Position numbers and translations under genes: made by a program. A stretch of 64,000 bases of DNA from contig JADCRB010000041.1 in the NCBI GenBank assembly GCA_021464245.1, positions 1,393,656-1,457,655 of the forward strand, read 5' to 3'. This stretch comes from Carallia brachiata. Lineage: Eukaryota; Streptophyta; Magnoliopsida; Malpighiales; Rhizophoraceae. Each line of letters begins with the position of its first letter. Position 1 is the first letter of the stretch. Positions 26,140 to 38,433 of the stretch are shown here, one piece after another. Under the pieces are notes generated by a model. It was not told the DNA's origin. It was given only the letters and a program-made list of their open reading frames with translations, and searched no databases.

Positions 26140-28360
26140 CCAGAAGATCGCTTGTACGGATTTCCAGCGTATGTAGCGTTGTATTTTGCAGAATATAATA
26201 TGGTGGTGCAGCAAGAAATTTTCGGCCCAAGCTATTAGGAGAAGGTGCTTGTGTGAATTACATTGAAAAGCCAAAATCGATTAGTCGATGCACGTACCAT
26301 CACCATTACTAGCAAACAGGAAAGGCCCGACTTGAAGACAATTCTGTCAAATGAAGAAAAGGAAATCAAATCCTCTACGTTTCACGTCGTTGTGGTTACT
26401 TGACTGGGCGGATACCCTTTTTTATGGCTAGATGGTGCACCGCGATCTTCGGGTCAAGTTCAAGCATTTGCTTGTAACTCCATGCAAACACACCCTTATA
26501 TTGACTTAATACCTAAATGAATTATTGCTCCTCTTCAAGTGTGAGTAAGGCACTCATGAACGTATGTCGAGGATCTTCTAAGGAACCTAAATTGACTTCC
26601 TTGAGTTCATCAACGGTGGCTTGGCCGCCCTCTTCAAATTCTAGAGGAACCTCTTTTATTTCGTTGTCTGATGAATTAGACTCAGCCTCCTCACTAATCT
26701 TAGTGAATTTAAGTTTTGTCAGTGCGGGGAAAGCAACAACTACTGGTGAAGATGATGATGATGATGATGTCTCACAGTGTCCTATTCCTAAAAGCTCAAC
26801 CCCAACTTTTTTAATACCCTCTATTCCCCACAAGATAAGATTTTCAAAAGCCGGCAACCTACCAAATGAAGGCAAGTACTCACACGATTTACAACCGATC
26901 AACCAAATATACCTCAGATTCATTAATGAAATCACCTGAAATGTAGTACCTTGGAAGTAGCATATCGAAAGCTCTTCCAAGTTTAATTGGAGATGGCTCC
27001 AAGGCTTCTAGCAAATGCTCTTTTTCTTTCTCTCCTGTTCTTGCTTCTCTGGACTGAAAACTAAATTGCAAATGAGTCAAGTGTTCCTTTTTCTTGAGCT
27101 CCACTTCCTTAGCCTCGCCCACATGACATTTATGTGCACCCAAATTTCTTATCACAAGTCATCCCCGAATTTGGTTCAGATTCTTCAGATTGACAAGAGA
27201 AAATGCATCCCCATTGCAACCAACATCAACCACATCCAATGTCTTAAGACTAGTTAATTGCACAATTTCTTCTAGCAACCTTCCAAGGCTAGCCAAATTA
27301 CGAAGATGCTTCGAGTTAATAAGTTTTCCAATTCCAAGAGGCAACTGCAAATCAAGGCAGTTAGTAACATCTATGGTCTGCAAATTATGCAGTTCACATA
27401 ATGTTTCAAGCAACTGCTTCAATTCATGATTTCAAGACAAACCAAGCCACCTCAAATGAACCATTTTACTAATGGAGTAAGAGATCTCTTCGAAGTCACT
27501 GCCCTGAGGCTCAACAACCTTACATGTGTTAGTTCACCGAATAAACTTGATAATTCTTCTGTTGTGGGCTGCGACCACAGAAAAAGGCCTCATTTGTTTT
27601 TTAAACCATGAGAGGCATCAAGATATGACCCATGTTCTGAAAGATCTAAGCATAATTGGTGCACTTTTCTGATTAACTCTTTTGGATTATCCACCTGCGC
27701 ACTGCGACATTCATTCTGTGCAACAATTTGGTTGAAATCGTGCACTATATCATGCATTTTATAGGTGATATTATGATCAACATCTTCATCTTTTTGAAAA
27801 TCTTGAAAGAAAGAACGTATTGTTAAATTTGAAAATAATACTCTTCAGTCATCTTTAAGTCATCGCTTTGTCTTCCCATAACATAACCTTAAGCTATCCA
27901 TAATTTTATCAATATTTTTTTCTCAATCTCATAATCCTTTGGGAAGATAATACAATACGAGAAACATCGTTTTAATACGACAAATCATAGTAGCTCAACC
28001 ATAGAGGAGCAAAAATATTTCTTTGAGCTTCTTCTATTTCCCAAATCTCGCTATCCAAAATTTGTTGCCATTCGTTTATAGTTTTCCTGAACCACAATGT
28101 GCTCCCCAATGCCTTTGTAGCAAGAGGTAAACCCTTACACTTTTTTGACATTTCTCTATCAAAAATATTGTTTAGAAGTTTTGTTGTGTATCACTCCTAT
28201 TAAAAAATGATATTTTTCTTATAATTAACCAACATTCCTCATCAGATAAATTCCCTATTCTCAAACTATCACTATTGGTTGCATGTGATCACCAAATCTT
28301 TGCTTCCTGGTAGACCAAATTTAAGAGATTGCATCTCCAAAATGTTGTCAAGCCATCCTT
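26140..28360 (-). pseudogene. CC-NBS-LRR copy B, truncated and interrupted
   Basis: Paralogue of copy A in the same orientation. Blocks readable on the minus strand: degraded ARC parts around 28340-27880 (including FPKDYEIE), MHDIVHDF near 27760-27735, LRR text in 27159-27422 (LETLCELHNLQTIDVTNCLD), then EHLLEALEPSP and 26522-26980 with LPSFGRLPAFENLILWGIEG. After ALLTLEEEQ the gene is cut by a gypsy retroelement fragment. Its last piece, YILQNTTLHTLEIRTSDLL, matching copy A's C-terminal region, reappears at about 26145-26215. The coiled-coil domain and P-loop are missing. Many stops are present. It cannot encode a receptor. Confidence 0.82.
26225..26520 (-). mobile_element. Ty3/gypsy pol fragment inside NBS-LRR copy B
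   Basis: The minus strand at about 26511-26391 reads QYKGVFAWSYKQMLELDPKI, then AVHHLAIKKGIRPVK, a stop and PQRR. This is the conserved stretch just upstream of the reverse transcriptase domain in plant Ty3/gypsy polyproteins (usual form ...RPVKQPQRRF). The stop is a CAA-to-TAA change. No LTR or complete domain is present here. It lies between LRR block and C-terminal remnant of copy B, so it arrived by insertion or rearrangement. Confidence 0.75.
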
Positions 28361-30742
28361 TTGTCAAACTTTTCGAATTTTATAGTTTTTTGATTTTGTG
28401 AAAGATTCAGAAACCACATTATATTCTTTTCTATCTTTCTTTCTCCAAAAATAGAAAAGTAGAAATTTCACTTTCATATCAAATAAATACTTTTGTTTAT
28501 AAGTTTTTTGTATAAGAAATGGAAATTTAACATAGAAGAAAAAATAGAAATGAAAACTGAAAAATGTTCCTCAAATTTAAACAGACCCAATGACTCTTTT
28601 TTTCTTTTTTTATTGCAGTAGGAGAAGTCATAGTCTAATTGTCGGATTGCGGGGATGGTGAGACTAGAGCGGGAGTTAGGCTCCCTTTCAAGGATAGAAG
28701 AGGACTCATCCTCTTAATCAGTCGGCTAATGCCTAGTTCTCTCACTTTTTTTTTTATTTTATGTTTTCCTACTCAAAAGGGCCATAGGCCAAATAGAAAA
28801 TTATAGTATCTCTCTTGTCTCTACCCTTTCCCTTTGTTTTGTACTACTTGATGGCCTACTAAAAGAGTGTGGATTAGTCGATAGATTTCCCTATGCAACT
28901 GCAACCCCAAAAATCAACACTAACAAAACCCAAGAAACACTGAACCGTGTTAGGCTTTTGGATTGACCAAGAAACACAAAATCCCTCAAACCCAAACTGA
29001 CGATCTTTTTCACTCAAGCAGTGCTGATACCTCAAGTATGTTAACTGAAATTAGGGTAATTCAAATCGTCCAAACCGCTAAAACTACCCAATCCACACTG
29101 CATATACCTACACCTACTAAAATTGTGAAGAGAAATGTTATTCGTAATTTTTATTTTTCAAATCCACTTAAGGCGGATTGGTGACTGAATTATACTCACA
29201 TAGCCAAACTCATTTTGAAATTGTTGACCACTCTAGAGAATCTTTATAAACAAGGAAGCCCATCAGTGACTATCCTTTTCCAATTGAGAAATAAGCAATG
29301 CCAGAGTACGCACTGAATTCTCTAATACAAGTTATTATTACGGTTGTTTGCTCAAAATTCAAAGGTCAACCGACTGCCGTACTCTATTAATTAATATAAT
29401 TTAGTAATTTTGTGCCCACCAGCCAATTTTGTTTTATTATTTAAAATTAAAAGAAGTGGTCTTGCATTTTTAATACGACCAGTTATAAAACATTTTGTTT
29501 TATTATTTGAAACATCTTCTTAGTCGAGTTATGTGGCTGATGCAAAGTTTACGATTGTAATTAGCATTAAATTATCGTTTTGATCTCCTCATCGGTTCAT
29601 AATCAAACATAGTTGACTATTGTAATTCATATTAAATTTCCTAATATTAGTTACATATTGTGATTAATATTGATATTAATGATGAGGAATGATATCAATT
29701 GAACAAAAAAATTCATAAATGGTTTTTTATATGAATTTATAATCCTCTTATAGGGATTTTATTTACGTAATCTTCTCATAATAATAGAACTATTTTCTCA
29801 CACCTTATATCAAGTAATTTTAGCAATTGATGCACGATCCATGGAATCCTAAAGTACCCTTTTTCGGTTCAAAGGGAGGCTCTAAAAATTAAAAAAAAAA
29901 TAAAGTCACTAATATTAAGAGGTCCTAAGAGAAAATTTCGACCAATTCTACCCGAAGTACAAGACCTAAAATACACTGCCCCTTACTGTAACAGCCTTGC
30001 ATATTCCTCTACGGGCCTAACAGCTTAAGCCAATAGTCATTGCAGGGAAATGGCCCAAAGTTATGGCCCAAAACAATGAAGCCTTAACAACCCAATTTCT
30101 CTGTGGGCTTGACCTTCAATTCTTCTTTTATCTTATTTTTAAAGATAAATATACAATAATATCGGTAACTCTATTTAAAATCACAAATTTAATATTAATT
30201 TTAAAAAATAATAATTTATTTTTTATAATAAATTTGATGACAGAGTTATAGGAATATATTTATTTTAATAATATGATAATTATACACGTTAGTGTTATAT
30301 TATCGAAATAGATAAATTTTATTCAAAAAATTTTATAATGTGTTAAATTTGTTCAAAAAATTCAAAAAAAGATAAATTATTATATTTTAAAATTAATATT
30401 AAATTTATTACTTTAAATAAAATTATTGATGGTTTTATATATTAACAGCACCTCCAAAGAAGAGTTGTAAACCTTGATAAGGAGCACCGCTAATGTTTAG
30501 TTTATTTAAATTTTATTTTTTTAAAAATAAAATTTTAAAAAAATTTAAATTCATTTAAAATAACACTAAACTAAACACATCTTAAATTTAATTTTTATAC
30601 GCAAAAAAAATTGTCTCTGGCTGCGCTCTGGCCTTCCGCATTGGTAACCCTTATATTTACTAACTTCCTCCGACTTCGCAGCTTAGTCCTTCGTTTTTCT
30701 CTGTTTGGCAACCTAGAAAGCGCCCAGAAAAACCGAAATCCC
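28361..30742. other. Intergenic upstream of SRP72
   Basis: AT-rich, with no supported gene. A GC-richer patch at 28620-28740 looks like repeat debris, but I could not assign it. The last 130 bases are the probable SRP72 leader. Confidence 0.4.
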
Positions 30743-33700
30743 ATGGCTCCGAAGCCCAAAGACAAATCGAAACCATCTCCGTCGCCGTCGCCATCGCAGC
30801 CTCCGGTTACCATCGAGGATCTCTTCACCAATCTCAAAGGCACATAGACGAATCTAAATTCGGGCAAGCCGTCAGAGTCGCAGACCAAGGTCCGCGTTTC
30901 ACAGATTCCCTGCCACTGATTTTATAATTTCTTTTTTTTTTTCTTCTTGTTTTTCCGGTTACATTTGTTAGATTTTATTTATTATTTTTTTTTTTTTTGC
31001 AGTACTCTCGATAGCTCCAGGCGATGAGGACGCGCTCCGATGCAAAGTCGTGGCTCTGATAAAGGCGGACAGGATCGACGATGCCCTTTCGGCGATTCAC
31101 TCTGCGCCGAATCGTCCTGCTGACTTGGGTTTCTTCAAGGTCTGTGAATGTGTCCCTTAGTTCATGTTAATTCGCCCTTTATTTAAAAATAATAATAATA
31201 ATAATTCTATGAATGGTTTGTGTGAATTGGTTGAATTGAGACTTTAATTTATGGACTTGTTTTTTTGGAGATCATTTTAGTTCCTTATAGGAGGGGTGAC
31301 ATGACTCACGGAGTGACGAGAGTGAGAGGTAGACCTAAGTTGACTCGAGATTCAGTAATTAAAAATGATATAAAACAACTAGGCCTTACAGCTTATGGCA
31401 GAACGAAATGACGAGAACAGATTTTTGTAGCTGACCTCAATTAAAATTGGGATTGAGGCTTTGTTGTTGTTGTTGTTGTTCTTGTTATTACCATCAACTC
31501 CCTAGGATACAAACTCCAATGGGGCTGGAGCTTCGGATCAATTTCATCAATTTCTTCTTCCATGTGTCATTATTTAAGATGTTCAATGTACCTTAATTTG
31601 TTGTTGAATGAGTTAGTTTTTTGAATCCGTGTGTAGATATTATTCAGTGGATTGCTTCTATTTAGAGAACTCAACATATAAGTGCTTTCATTTCCTTAAG
31701 CTGCTCACATTATGTACTAAGTAATAGTTTGCTTGTTGTCTTTTCAACATGGTGATATTATGGACAAGTTAGATTATCTGTTGGTTTTGATTAAATGGAC
31801 ACAATTTATGGGGAAATTCTATTATAAGTGCTCCCTCGTTTGGTTTTGTTGTTTTATTGCTCCAAAAGGATGTTCTTGTTGCTCTCAACTTGACCCTTTT
31901 GTTCTTTATGTCCCTAAATAGGCGTATTGCCTATACAGACAAAACAAGTTGGATGAGGCCTTGGAGTCCTTGAAAGGCCAAGAGAGAAATTCAGATACAA
32001 TGTTGTTGGAAGCTCAAACTCTGTCTCGTCAGGGGAAAATGGATGCTTGTATTGATGTCTACCAAAGGCTTCAAAAGTCCAAGATTGAGTCATTAGAAAC
32101 AAATCTTGCTGCGAGTTTGGTATTGGCTGGGAAGGCTGCTGAGGTACAGGGAATGATGGAATCTAATCGGATTAATGCATCTAGCAGTTTTGAGTTGGCA
32201 TATAATGTTGCTTGCGCCTTGATTGAAAGGAATAAGTACTAGATGCGGAACAACTCTTGCTAACAGCCCGAAGGTGATGCATAACTTTACTTAGTACAAG
32301 TTGCTTTTGAGTACCTTATCAAAAAAAAATAAATAAATAAAGGGATTTCTTTCTGGTAGTTGAATGATACATGATATGTTGATTGTGAAATCGGAGTTTG
32401 TTTCAGTTTTTCATTGCTTCGTTCAAAATTCATCGCAAGTATTAATTTGTGAGTTAGCAACTTTCTTGAACATAAGTAGTTAAAAGTCTGCGGATTAATT
32501 GCTGTGCACCAAACACATGAAATACACATAAAGGTAAATTTTTTATCCATCAGCTGTACTATTTTTTTGCCTTTTTGAAATACAATACTTTCCCCTTCGT
32601 GCCACAATAATCTGTTGCTGATGTTTTGCACACTTTTGTCTTTTTTTCCCGTTTTCAATGTTAGATGATCCTAATTTGGGCTATGAGTTCCCCAAAGAAG
32701 TGAGGATGATTAAATCAAATTAAAGAAATGTGCATTTTTATATTTAATTTTAATTTCTGACAGAGTTGGTGAGGAATTGTTGATGGACGACAACTTCGCT
32801 GAGGATGAGATAGAGATCGAATTAGCCCCTATAGCAGTCCAGTTGGCTTATGTTAAGCAGGTATGCGTCTGACACTGTAAAAACTATGGCCATTAACCTT
32901 TTTGTATCCCCTCGGATTGTTTTATTGCCGAGAATATAAACAGATTATTTAATCAGCTCTTAGGACAATCACAAGAAGCCAAGCAAGCTTACGTAGACAT
33001 CATAAACAGAGGCCGGGCAGATGAATCTCTTTGACAGTGGCCGCTAATAATTTTGTCACTTTGAAAGGTTCAAGAGATGTTTCTGATAGCGTGAGAAAAT
33101 CTGATCGGAAGAAAGAACCAGATGTGCACAGTTTGAATGACCAGCTTGTTCGTGGACTTGACAAGCTTTCTCCGAAGCAAAAGGAGGCAATTTATGCTAA
33201 CCGGGTGCTTTTACTGCTCCATGCAAATAAGATTGATCAGGTCTTCTTTTGGCTACTTTCATTTTTTTTCCCTTGTGATTTATCCCTCATCTCTAAATCT
33301 ATGCTGATTTAGTTCCTGAGCTTTTATCTTCCCCTGAACGAATTTTTTAACTGCCAATGTTTAATAGGCACGAGAACTTGTTGCCACACTGCCAGACATG
33401 TTTGCGGACAGCATTGTGCCAGTATTGCTTCAGGCTGCAGTCTTGGTACGGGAGAACAAGGCTGGCAAAGCTGAAGAAATTCTGGGGCAGTTTGCTGAAA
33501 AGTTCCCCGATAAATCCAAGGGTATCCTTCTAGCAAGGGCACAAATTGCAGCAGCTGCTGCTCATCATCAAATTGCAGCCGATTCGTTGGCTAAGATATC
33601 TGATATACAGCACATGCCTGCCGCTGTTGCCACCATCGTGAGTATCAAGGAGCGTGCTGGAGATATTGATGGTGCATCTGCTGTGCTTGATTCTGCGATC

Positions 33701-34372
33701 AACTGGTGGTCCAACGCCATGACTGAGGACAAGAAGTTGAATGTCATAATGCAAGAGGCCGCATCTTTCAAGCTCAGGCATGGGCGGGAAGAAGATGCTG
33801 CCCAGCTGTATGAGGAGCTTGTGAGAAGCCATGGGAGCGTAGAGGCTTTGGCTGCACTGGTAAGTACAGTCGCTCGTGTGGACGTTGACAAGGCAGAAAC
33901 TTATGAGAAGAGGCTGAAACCATTGCCGGGCCTTAAGGGGATCAACGTGGATACTTTGGAGAAGACCTCTGGAGCAAAGAATGATGAAGGTGCTTTCAAT
34001 GCGAAAGTTGCTGAAGCACCCGAGGAGTTTAAGAAAGAGAAACCGAAGAAGAAGAGGAAGAGAAAGCCAAGGTACCCTAAAGGTTTTGACCCCGCCGATC
34101 CAGGTCCCCCTCCAGATCCGGAAAGGTGGCTTCCCAAGAGAGAGAGATCAACTTATAGGCCCAAGAGAAAGGATAAGAGAGCAGCTCAAGTGAGAGGCTC
34201 GCAAGGCGCTGTTGTTAGAGAAAAGCATGACGCTGGTGGCGGTGCCACTAATCCCAACACTTCAAATTCAAAAGCAACCCAAGCTTCTACTTCCAAATCA
34301 ACCTCACAAAATACAGCTGCAGAGCCATCAAAGTCTTCGGCAAAGTCGTCGAGAAAGAAGTCGAGGAATTAA
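30743..34372 (+). CDS. SRP72: Signal recognition particle subunit SRP72, three frame breaks
   Basis: Cytosolic SRP subunit. With SRP68 it binds 7SL RNA and helps target ribosomes to the ER. Six exons: 30743-30889, 31003-31139, 31922-32273, 32764-32860, 32957-33240 and 33368-34372. The N-terminus is MAPKPKDKSK. TPR-type helices fill the middle (ALIKADRIDDALSAIHSAPN; CLYRQNKLDEALESLKGQER; SPKQKEAIYANRVLLLLHAN). The C-terminal SRP72 RNA-binding motif is clear: KKKRKRKPRYPKGFDP then PPDPERWLPKRERS, followed by a Ser/Thr/Lys-rich tail. One base is missing at each of three places: the A-run 30836-30838, about 32240 (after RNKY) and about 33027 (in DES). Restoring them closes the frame at 674 residues, the normal length. 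Because the protein is usually single-copy and essential, I take the breaks as sequence error. Confidence 0.95.
31290..31488 (+). mobile_element. SINE (Au-SINE-like) in SRP72 intron 2
   Basis: The most complete copy of the family. It starts GAGGGGTGACATGACTC and runs through GACGAGAACAGAT, TGTAGCTGACC and AATTAAAATTGGGATTGAGG, ending in six TTG units and TTCTTG. Total is about 195 bp with no open frame. Sense orientation matches the gene. No clear target duplication was seen. Confidence 0.75.
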
Positions 34373-37300
34373 CTGGAAAATTCCCATTACATTCCACCCT
34401 GGCCCTCTTTGGGATTATGGGTTGAATTCTAGTCTCCCTTTTTGCGACATCGGTATTTTAACTGTTTCCATGAGAATTTTTGGCCTTCCTACTTTGTCGA
34501 GTTTCGATTGAAAATGGATTGAGGACTTTTGGTATGCGTAATGACTGTTTTCTTTTTGTCAATACTTTTGCTTCGTGCTCGAAAATTTCATTCCTCAGAA
34601 GCATAAACTCGAACGCAAGATATTCAACTTTTAACGATGTTTTTAGAAGCGGTAAATTGTAGCTCGTTGGTATATTGATCTTTGCATATCTGCTAAGTTT
34701 TGCTACTGCCTATGGTCCTGTTGTTTGTGCCTCGAGTTTACACGTACAAGTGGGGCTTGTACGTTCGGCAAAGCAGCATCGAGACAACTTCACAGTCACA
34801 AGCCAGGCAGACAAACAATTTCTGGAATAGTTTGGCGTGGACGTTAGGCATATTGTTCTTTATTTTTTATTGTTTTATTTTTGGATTTATTTTGATTTTG
34901 AGTATACTTGGAATGCCAGAAGGAATTGCCTTGGTATCATCCAGGTTTGTAGACCAAGAAATTCTTCCCTTGTGGCTACGAGAATGAAAAATGGACATGC
35001 TAGTTGTAAATAGAATAAAAGAAAAATTAAAAGACTCATTTTTATTACATATATTTAGATATACAGTGATAATTATATGTTTGAATTTAAAAAAATAAAT
35101 AAATTACTAGATGTCGTTTAATAAATTACGCGTTTTGTTAATAAGGAATACTCCTAATAAATAAGAGTTGAAATTTTTATTTTCAAAATTTTAAATTCTA
35201 ATATGGAGAATAAAGCATAAGATTTATATAAATAAAGAGAATTATTTTTATTGTATATCTTACAATCTAATAAATTTCTAAGTGAACAAGCAATGGTGTT
35301 CTTAAAGAGAATTCTTGTATCCATGGTCTCTTCTTGTCAAAGAAATGAAGAATGGACATCAAAATGGGAAACTTCAAAAGTCAACTGGTATGAATATTAT
35401 CAAAATTTTCAGAAATCCCAAGGAACAGTAAAATCTTTAATTTATAAATAGTTATGAATAGCGAATATTGTTTCTTGCCGGGTCCGCATACAAAGAAAAT
35501 TTGTCTTCTTTTTTTTTTTTTTTAAACGAAAGATGAAATTGAAGTAATTTTCTTCATCTTGGGAGGTAAGCAAGGACAATGCGCGGCGAAGTTGACCTGG
35601 TGCTCGCGATGCCGTAGAAGCAGTCACAAAATTGAATTCATTTTTCACTCGAGTATACGAGACTCGTGTAATAAAATAACACACTTAATGTTGAGCAAAA
35701 ATTTAACTCAGTCCTCATGAAATGTTTTAACTTTTATTTTGAAAAAAAGAGTGTGAAAATTATATAAAAATTAAATAATTATTATTATTTTCAAATTCAT
35801 TGTTCAATAAATTTTTTAATAGACAACAAAAATTTGCTCTTCTCTCCCCCCCCCCCCCTTCCCAGAAAAAAAAAAAAAAACAAAGATCATTTTAGCTTAA
35901 TTGGATGTATGGAACCTTTAAAAATGGTTGCTCGATTATTTTTGTAGCGTTTGAATTTGTTTATTTTGGAACTATTCTTTATTTCTTGGTGCAAATAGTT
36001 TAGACCTATCGTTTAGTTACTTAATTCTAACAAAAATTCCCTTTACAAATGCCATGAAAAGCAACATGCCATAATCCCCAAAAAAAAAAAGAAAAACTTA
36101 CTGTAATGGGATGTTAATCGCTGATTTGATGGTAAAATTACTGGAAAATAAAGAGAATGTTATAATGTGCATTAATAATTTAGTAATCCGTAATATATGG
36201 CATTCCGTAAATCATGCAACAAAATGAAGGGTTGCAGTTGTTAAAAAAAACTAAAGGATTGCATGACATGACAAGAGTAACATTTTTCTTAACACAAAGT
36301 TAAAATTCTATAAACCCAAAGTCCATTCAATTCTTCTACGATTCTAGTAGAATTGATTGAAATATTTTGTTAAAATTATTTAATTTTTTATTTCAATTTT
36401 AATGATTTTTTTTTTTTTTTTTTTTTTTTTTGTATTCTACCTCTTGTAAAAGAAAAGGGGGAGAAAAATTGCGAATGAATCGAACGTGCCGGAGTTGATG
36501 GAGACAATGAGACCCACATCGTCGGGCTTGGGTCCCCCTCTTGCTCCCGCCTAACTTAACCAGGAAGTTGTTTTTTTGAGAAGAACTTAACCAGGAAGTA
36601 GGAAGAGAAAATAAGTAATATATATGTATAGGTATTGTTTGACAAAGATTTTTGGAATTTAGTTATTGAAAAGTTTTACTATATAATAATTATATAATTT
36701 ATTTAATAATATTTAATAAATATTATTTTTAATTTTAATTATTCAATGATGTATATTATTTTGTTGATACCCTTAATATTTCTCCTCAACTATACAGAAA
36801 GAGAACATATTTATCTGTGTCAAATCGTTTAGATGGGCGGCCGTTTGCTCCGTAATAGACACAATTTTTATTACCTTTTTTTTGTATTTTTATGATAAAA
36901 AATTTGTTTCACATATAAAATATTTTATATTATATTGCTAACAATACTTTATACAATATAAATTAATAATATAACCCAAAAAAACAAATTAATAATAATA
37001 TAACAGATATTCATGTAAATTCTTTTTATATTGTATATATTTTGCATTCAAAAATGAAAAATTAAAGTTGTATTATGCATACCTGTTATAGAAGATTACA
37101 AAAAATTAAAATAAAATCTTTACATTGAACTAACAAAAAAAATTCATAAAATTCAATAAGAATCACTGACAATTAATAAAAACTCTATAAAAATAGGCAT
37201 ATTTTGACTCTCATAAAAAAAAAATTTTGATAAAAATTTAAACTCATCTTACTATACTACATTTATGAGTTTTAACTTATGATTGTATTCTATACGAGTA

Positions 37301-38433
37301 ATATTAAATATTTTAAAATTTATATTATAAAATATTTTAAAATATAAAATTATAAAAAAATTATTAATTTTTTAACATTACCCATTTCATATTTATTTGA
37401 TTGTGGATAGAAAAAAAGTTGTTATAAAAACAAACAGAAAAAAAACAAGAAAAATTGACATCGCGACACGTGTGAGTTTCTGCACATTCTTCTCTATTTC
37501 TCACGCATAGCTAAAAAATTGGGGGGGCCCATTCCAAGTTCACCATCGGCCTTTTACTTGCTTCTCTGTCTCTCTCCTTTTTATTTTCTCACATTCTCTC
37601 TCTGTCTCTCTAGACGGTGTTCGTCTCTCCGTGGATCGAATTCCCCAAATACCCAACACCCAAAAATAACAAAAACAAAAAAAAGAAAGAAAATCAAAAT
37701 AAAAAATCCCAAGTTCGGATTTTCATTCTTGAAGGTTTGTAATTTCGGGTTCTTGAATTTTTTTTTCTTCTGGGGTTTTTTTTTTTAAAAAAAGAAAATT
37801 CTTGTTCTCTGGTGTTAATGTTGAATAGTTATATGCAGGATTCGATGCCGAGAGACTTAGGTGGGTTATCTGTCGACGGCGCCGTTTTGGGTGGAATGAA
37901 TTAGGGTTTTTTTTTTCTTTTTTTTCGTTTCAATTTCGGTGTTTATTCAGTTTCTATAACCTCAGTTATTGTTTTTCGGTTTCTTTTGAGTTTTTTTTTT
38001 TATTTTTATTTTTCCCTTTTTGGGGGTTTTGATATTCTAATAATTTTGAAGGGGAAACAAGAAAAGGGAAGAGAATAAGGAAGATTCGTTCGTTTTTTGA
38101 TTCTTTTTTCTGGCATCGATGATGGGTTTTTTTTTTTTTTTTGGTTGGATAATCAATTTTGTTTTTTTAGGGTTTGTTCTTGGAGCAAGAAACTCTGTGA
38201 GATTTTTGGTTGCGTTGTTTTAGTTTGCTATCCGAAAAATTGAGGGTTTTCTTGTTAGATCTCTCTTCTTTTGTTCTAACCCACATCCAGTTTTGTTCCT
38301 TTTTCTCCATTTTTTTTTTTCAAATTTCTTTTTTAGATAGCCTTTTTGTCCCTTGGGTTTGGTTAGCGTGTTCTCCGAAAATAAAAAAAAAAAAAGAGAA
38401 GAAAAAGAAAATTGGGGTTCTTGTTTGGATAGA
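34373..38433. other. SRP72 3' region, AT-rich intergenic, and SKIP14 leader
   Basis: 34373-35000 is probably SRP72 3' UTR and flank. 35000-37450 is very AT-rich with poly-T (36407-36431), a C-run (about 35847-35859) and no convincing gene. 37500-38433 is a CT-rich and T-rich leader of SKIP14, probably with a 5' UTR intron. An unassigned short open stretch at 35251-35451 has no motif. Confidence 0.45.

Noticed and set aside
33530..34137. Several open frames on both strands over SRP72 exon 6
   Set aside because: These are shadows of the SRP72 reading frame. The sense frame carries the conserved RNA-binding motif.
34700..34987. Open frame with a hydrophobic stretch downstream of SRP72
   Set aside because: It overlaps the probable 3' UTR, and the hydrophobic part comes from T-rich sequence.
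35251..35451. 66-codon open frame that looked vaguely retroelement-like
   Set aside because: No motif could be named and the flanks are AT-rich without ends.
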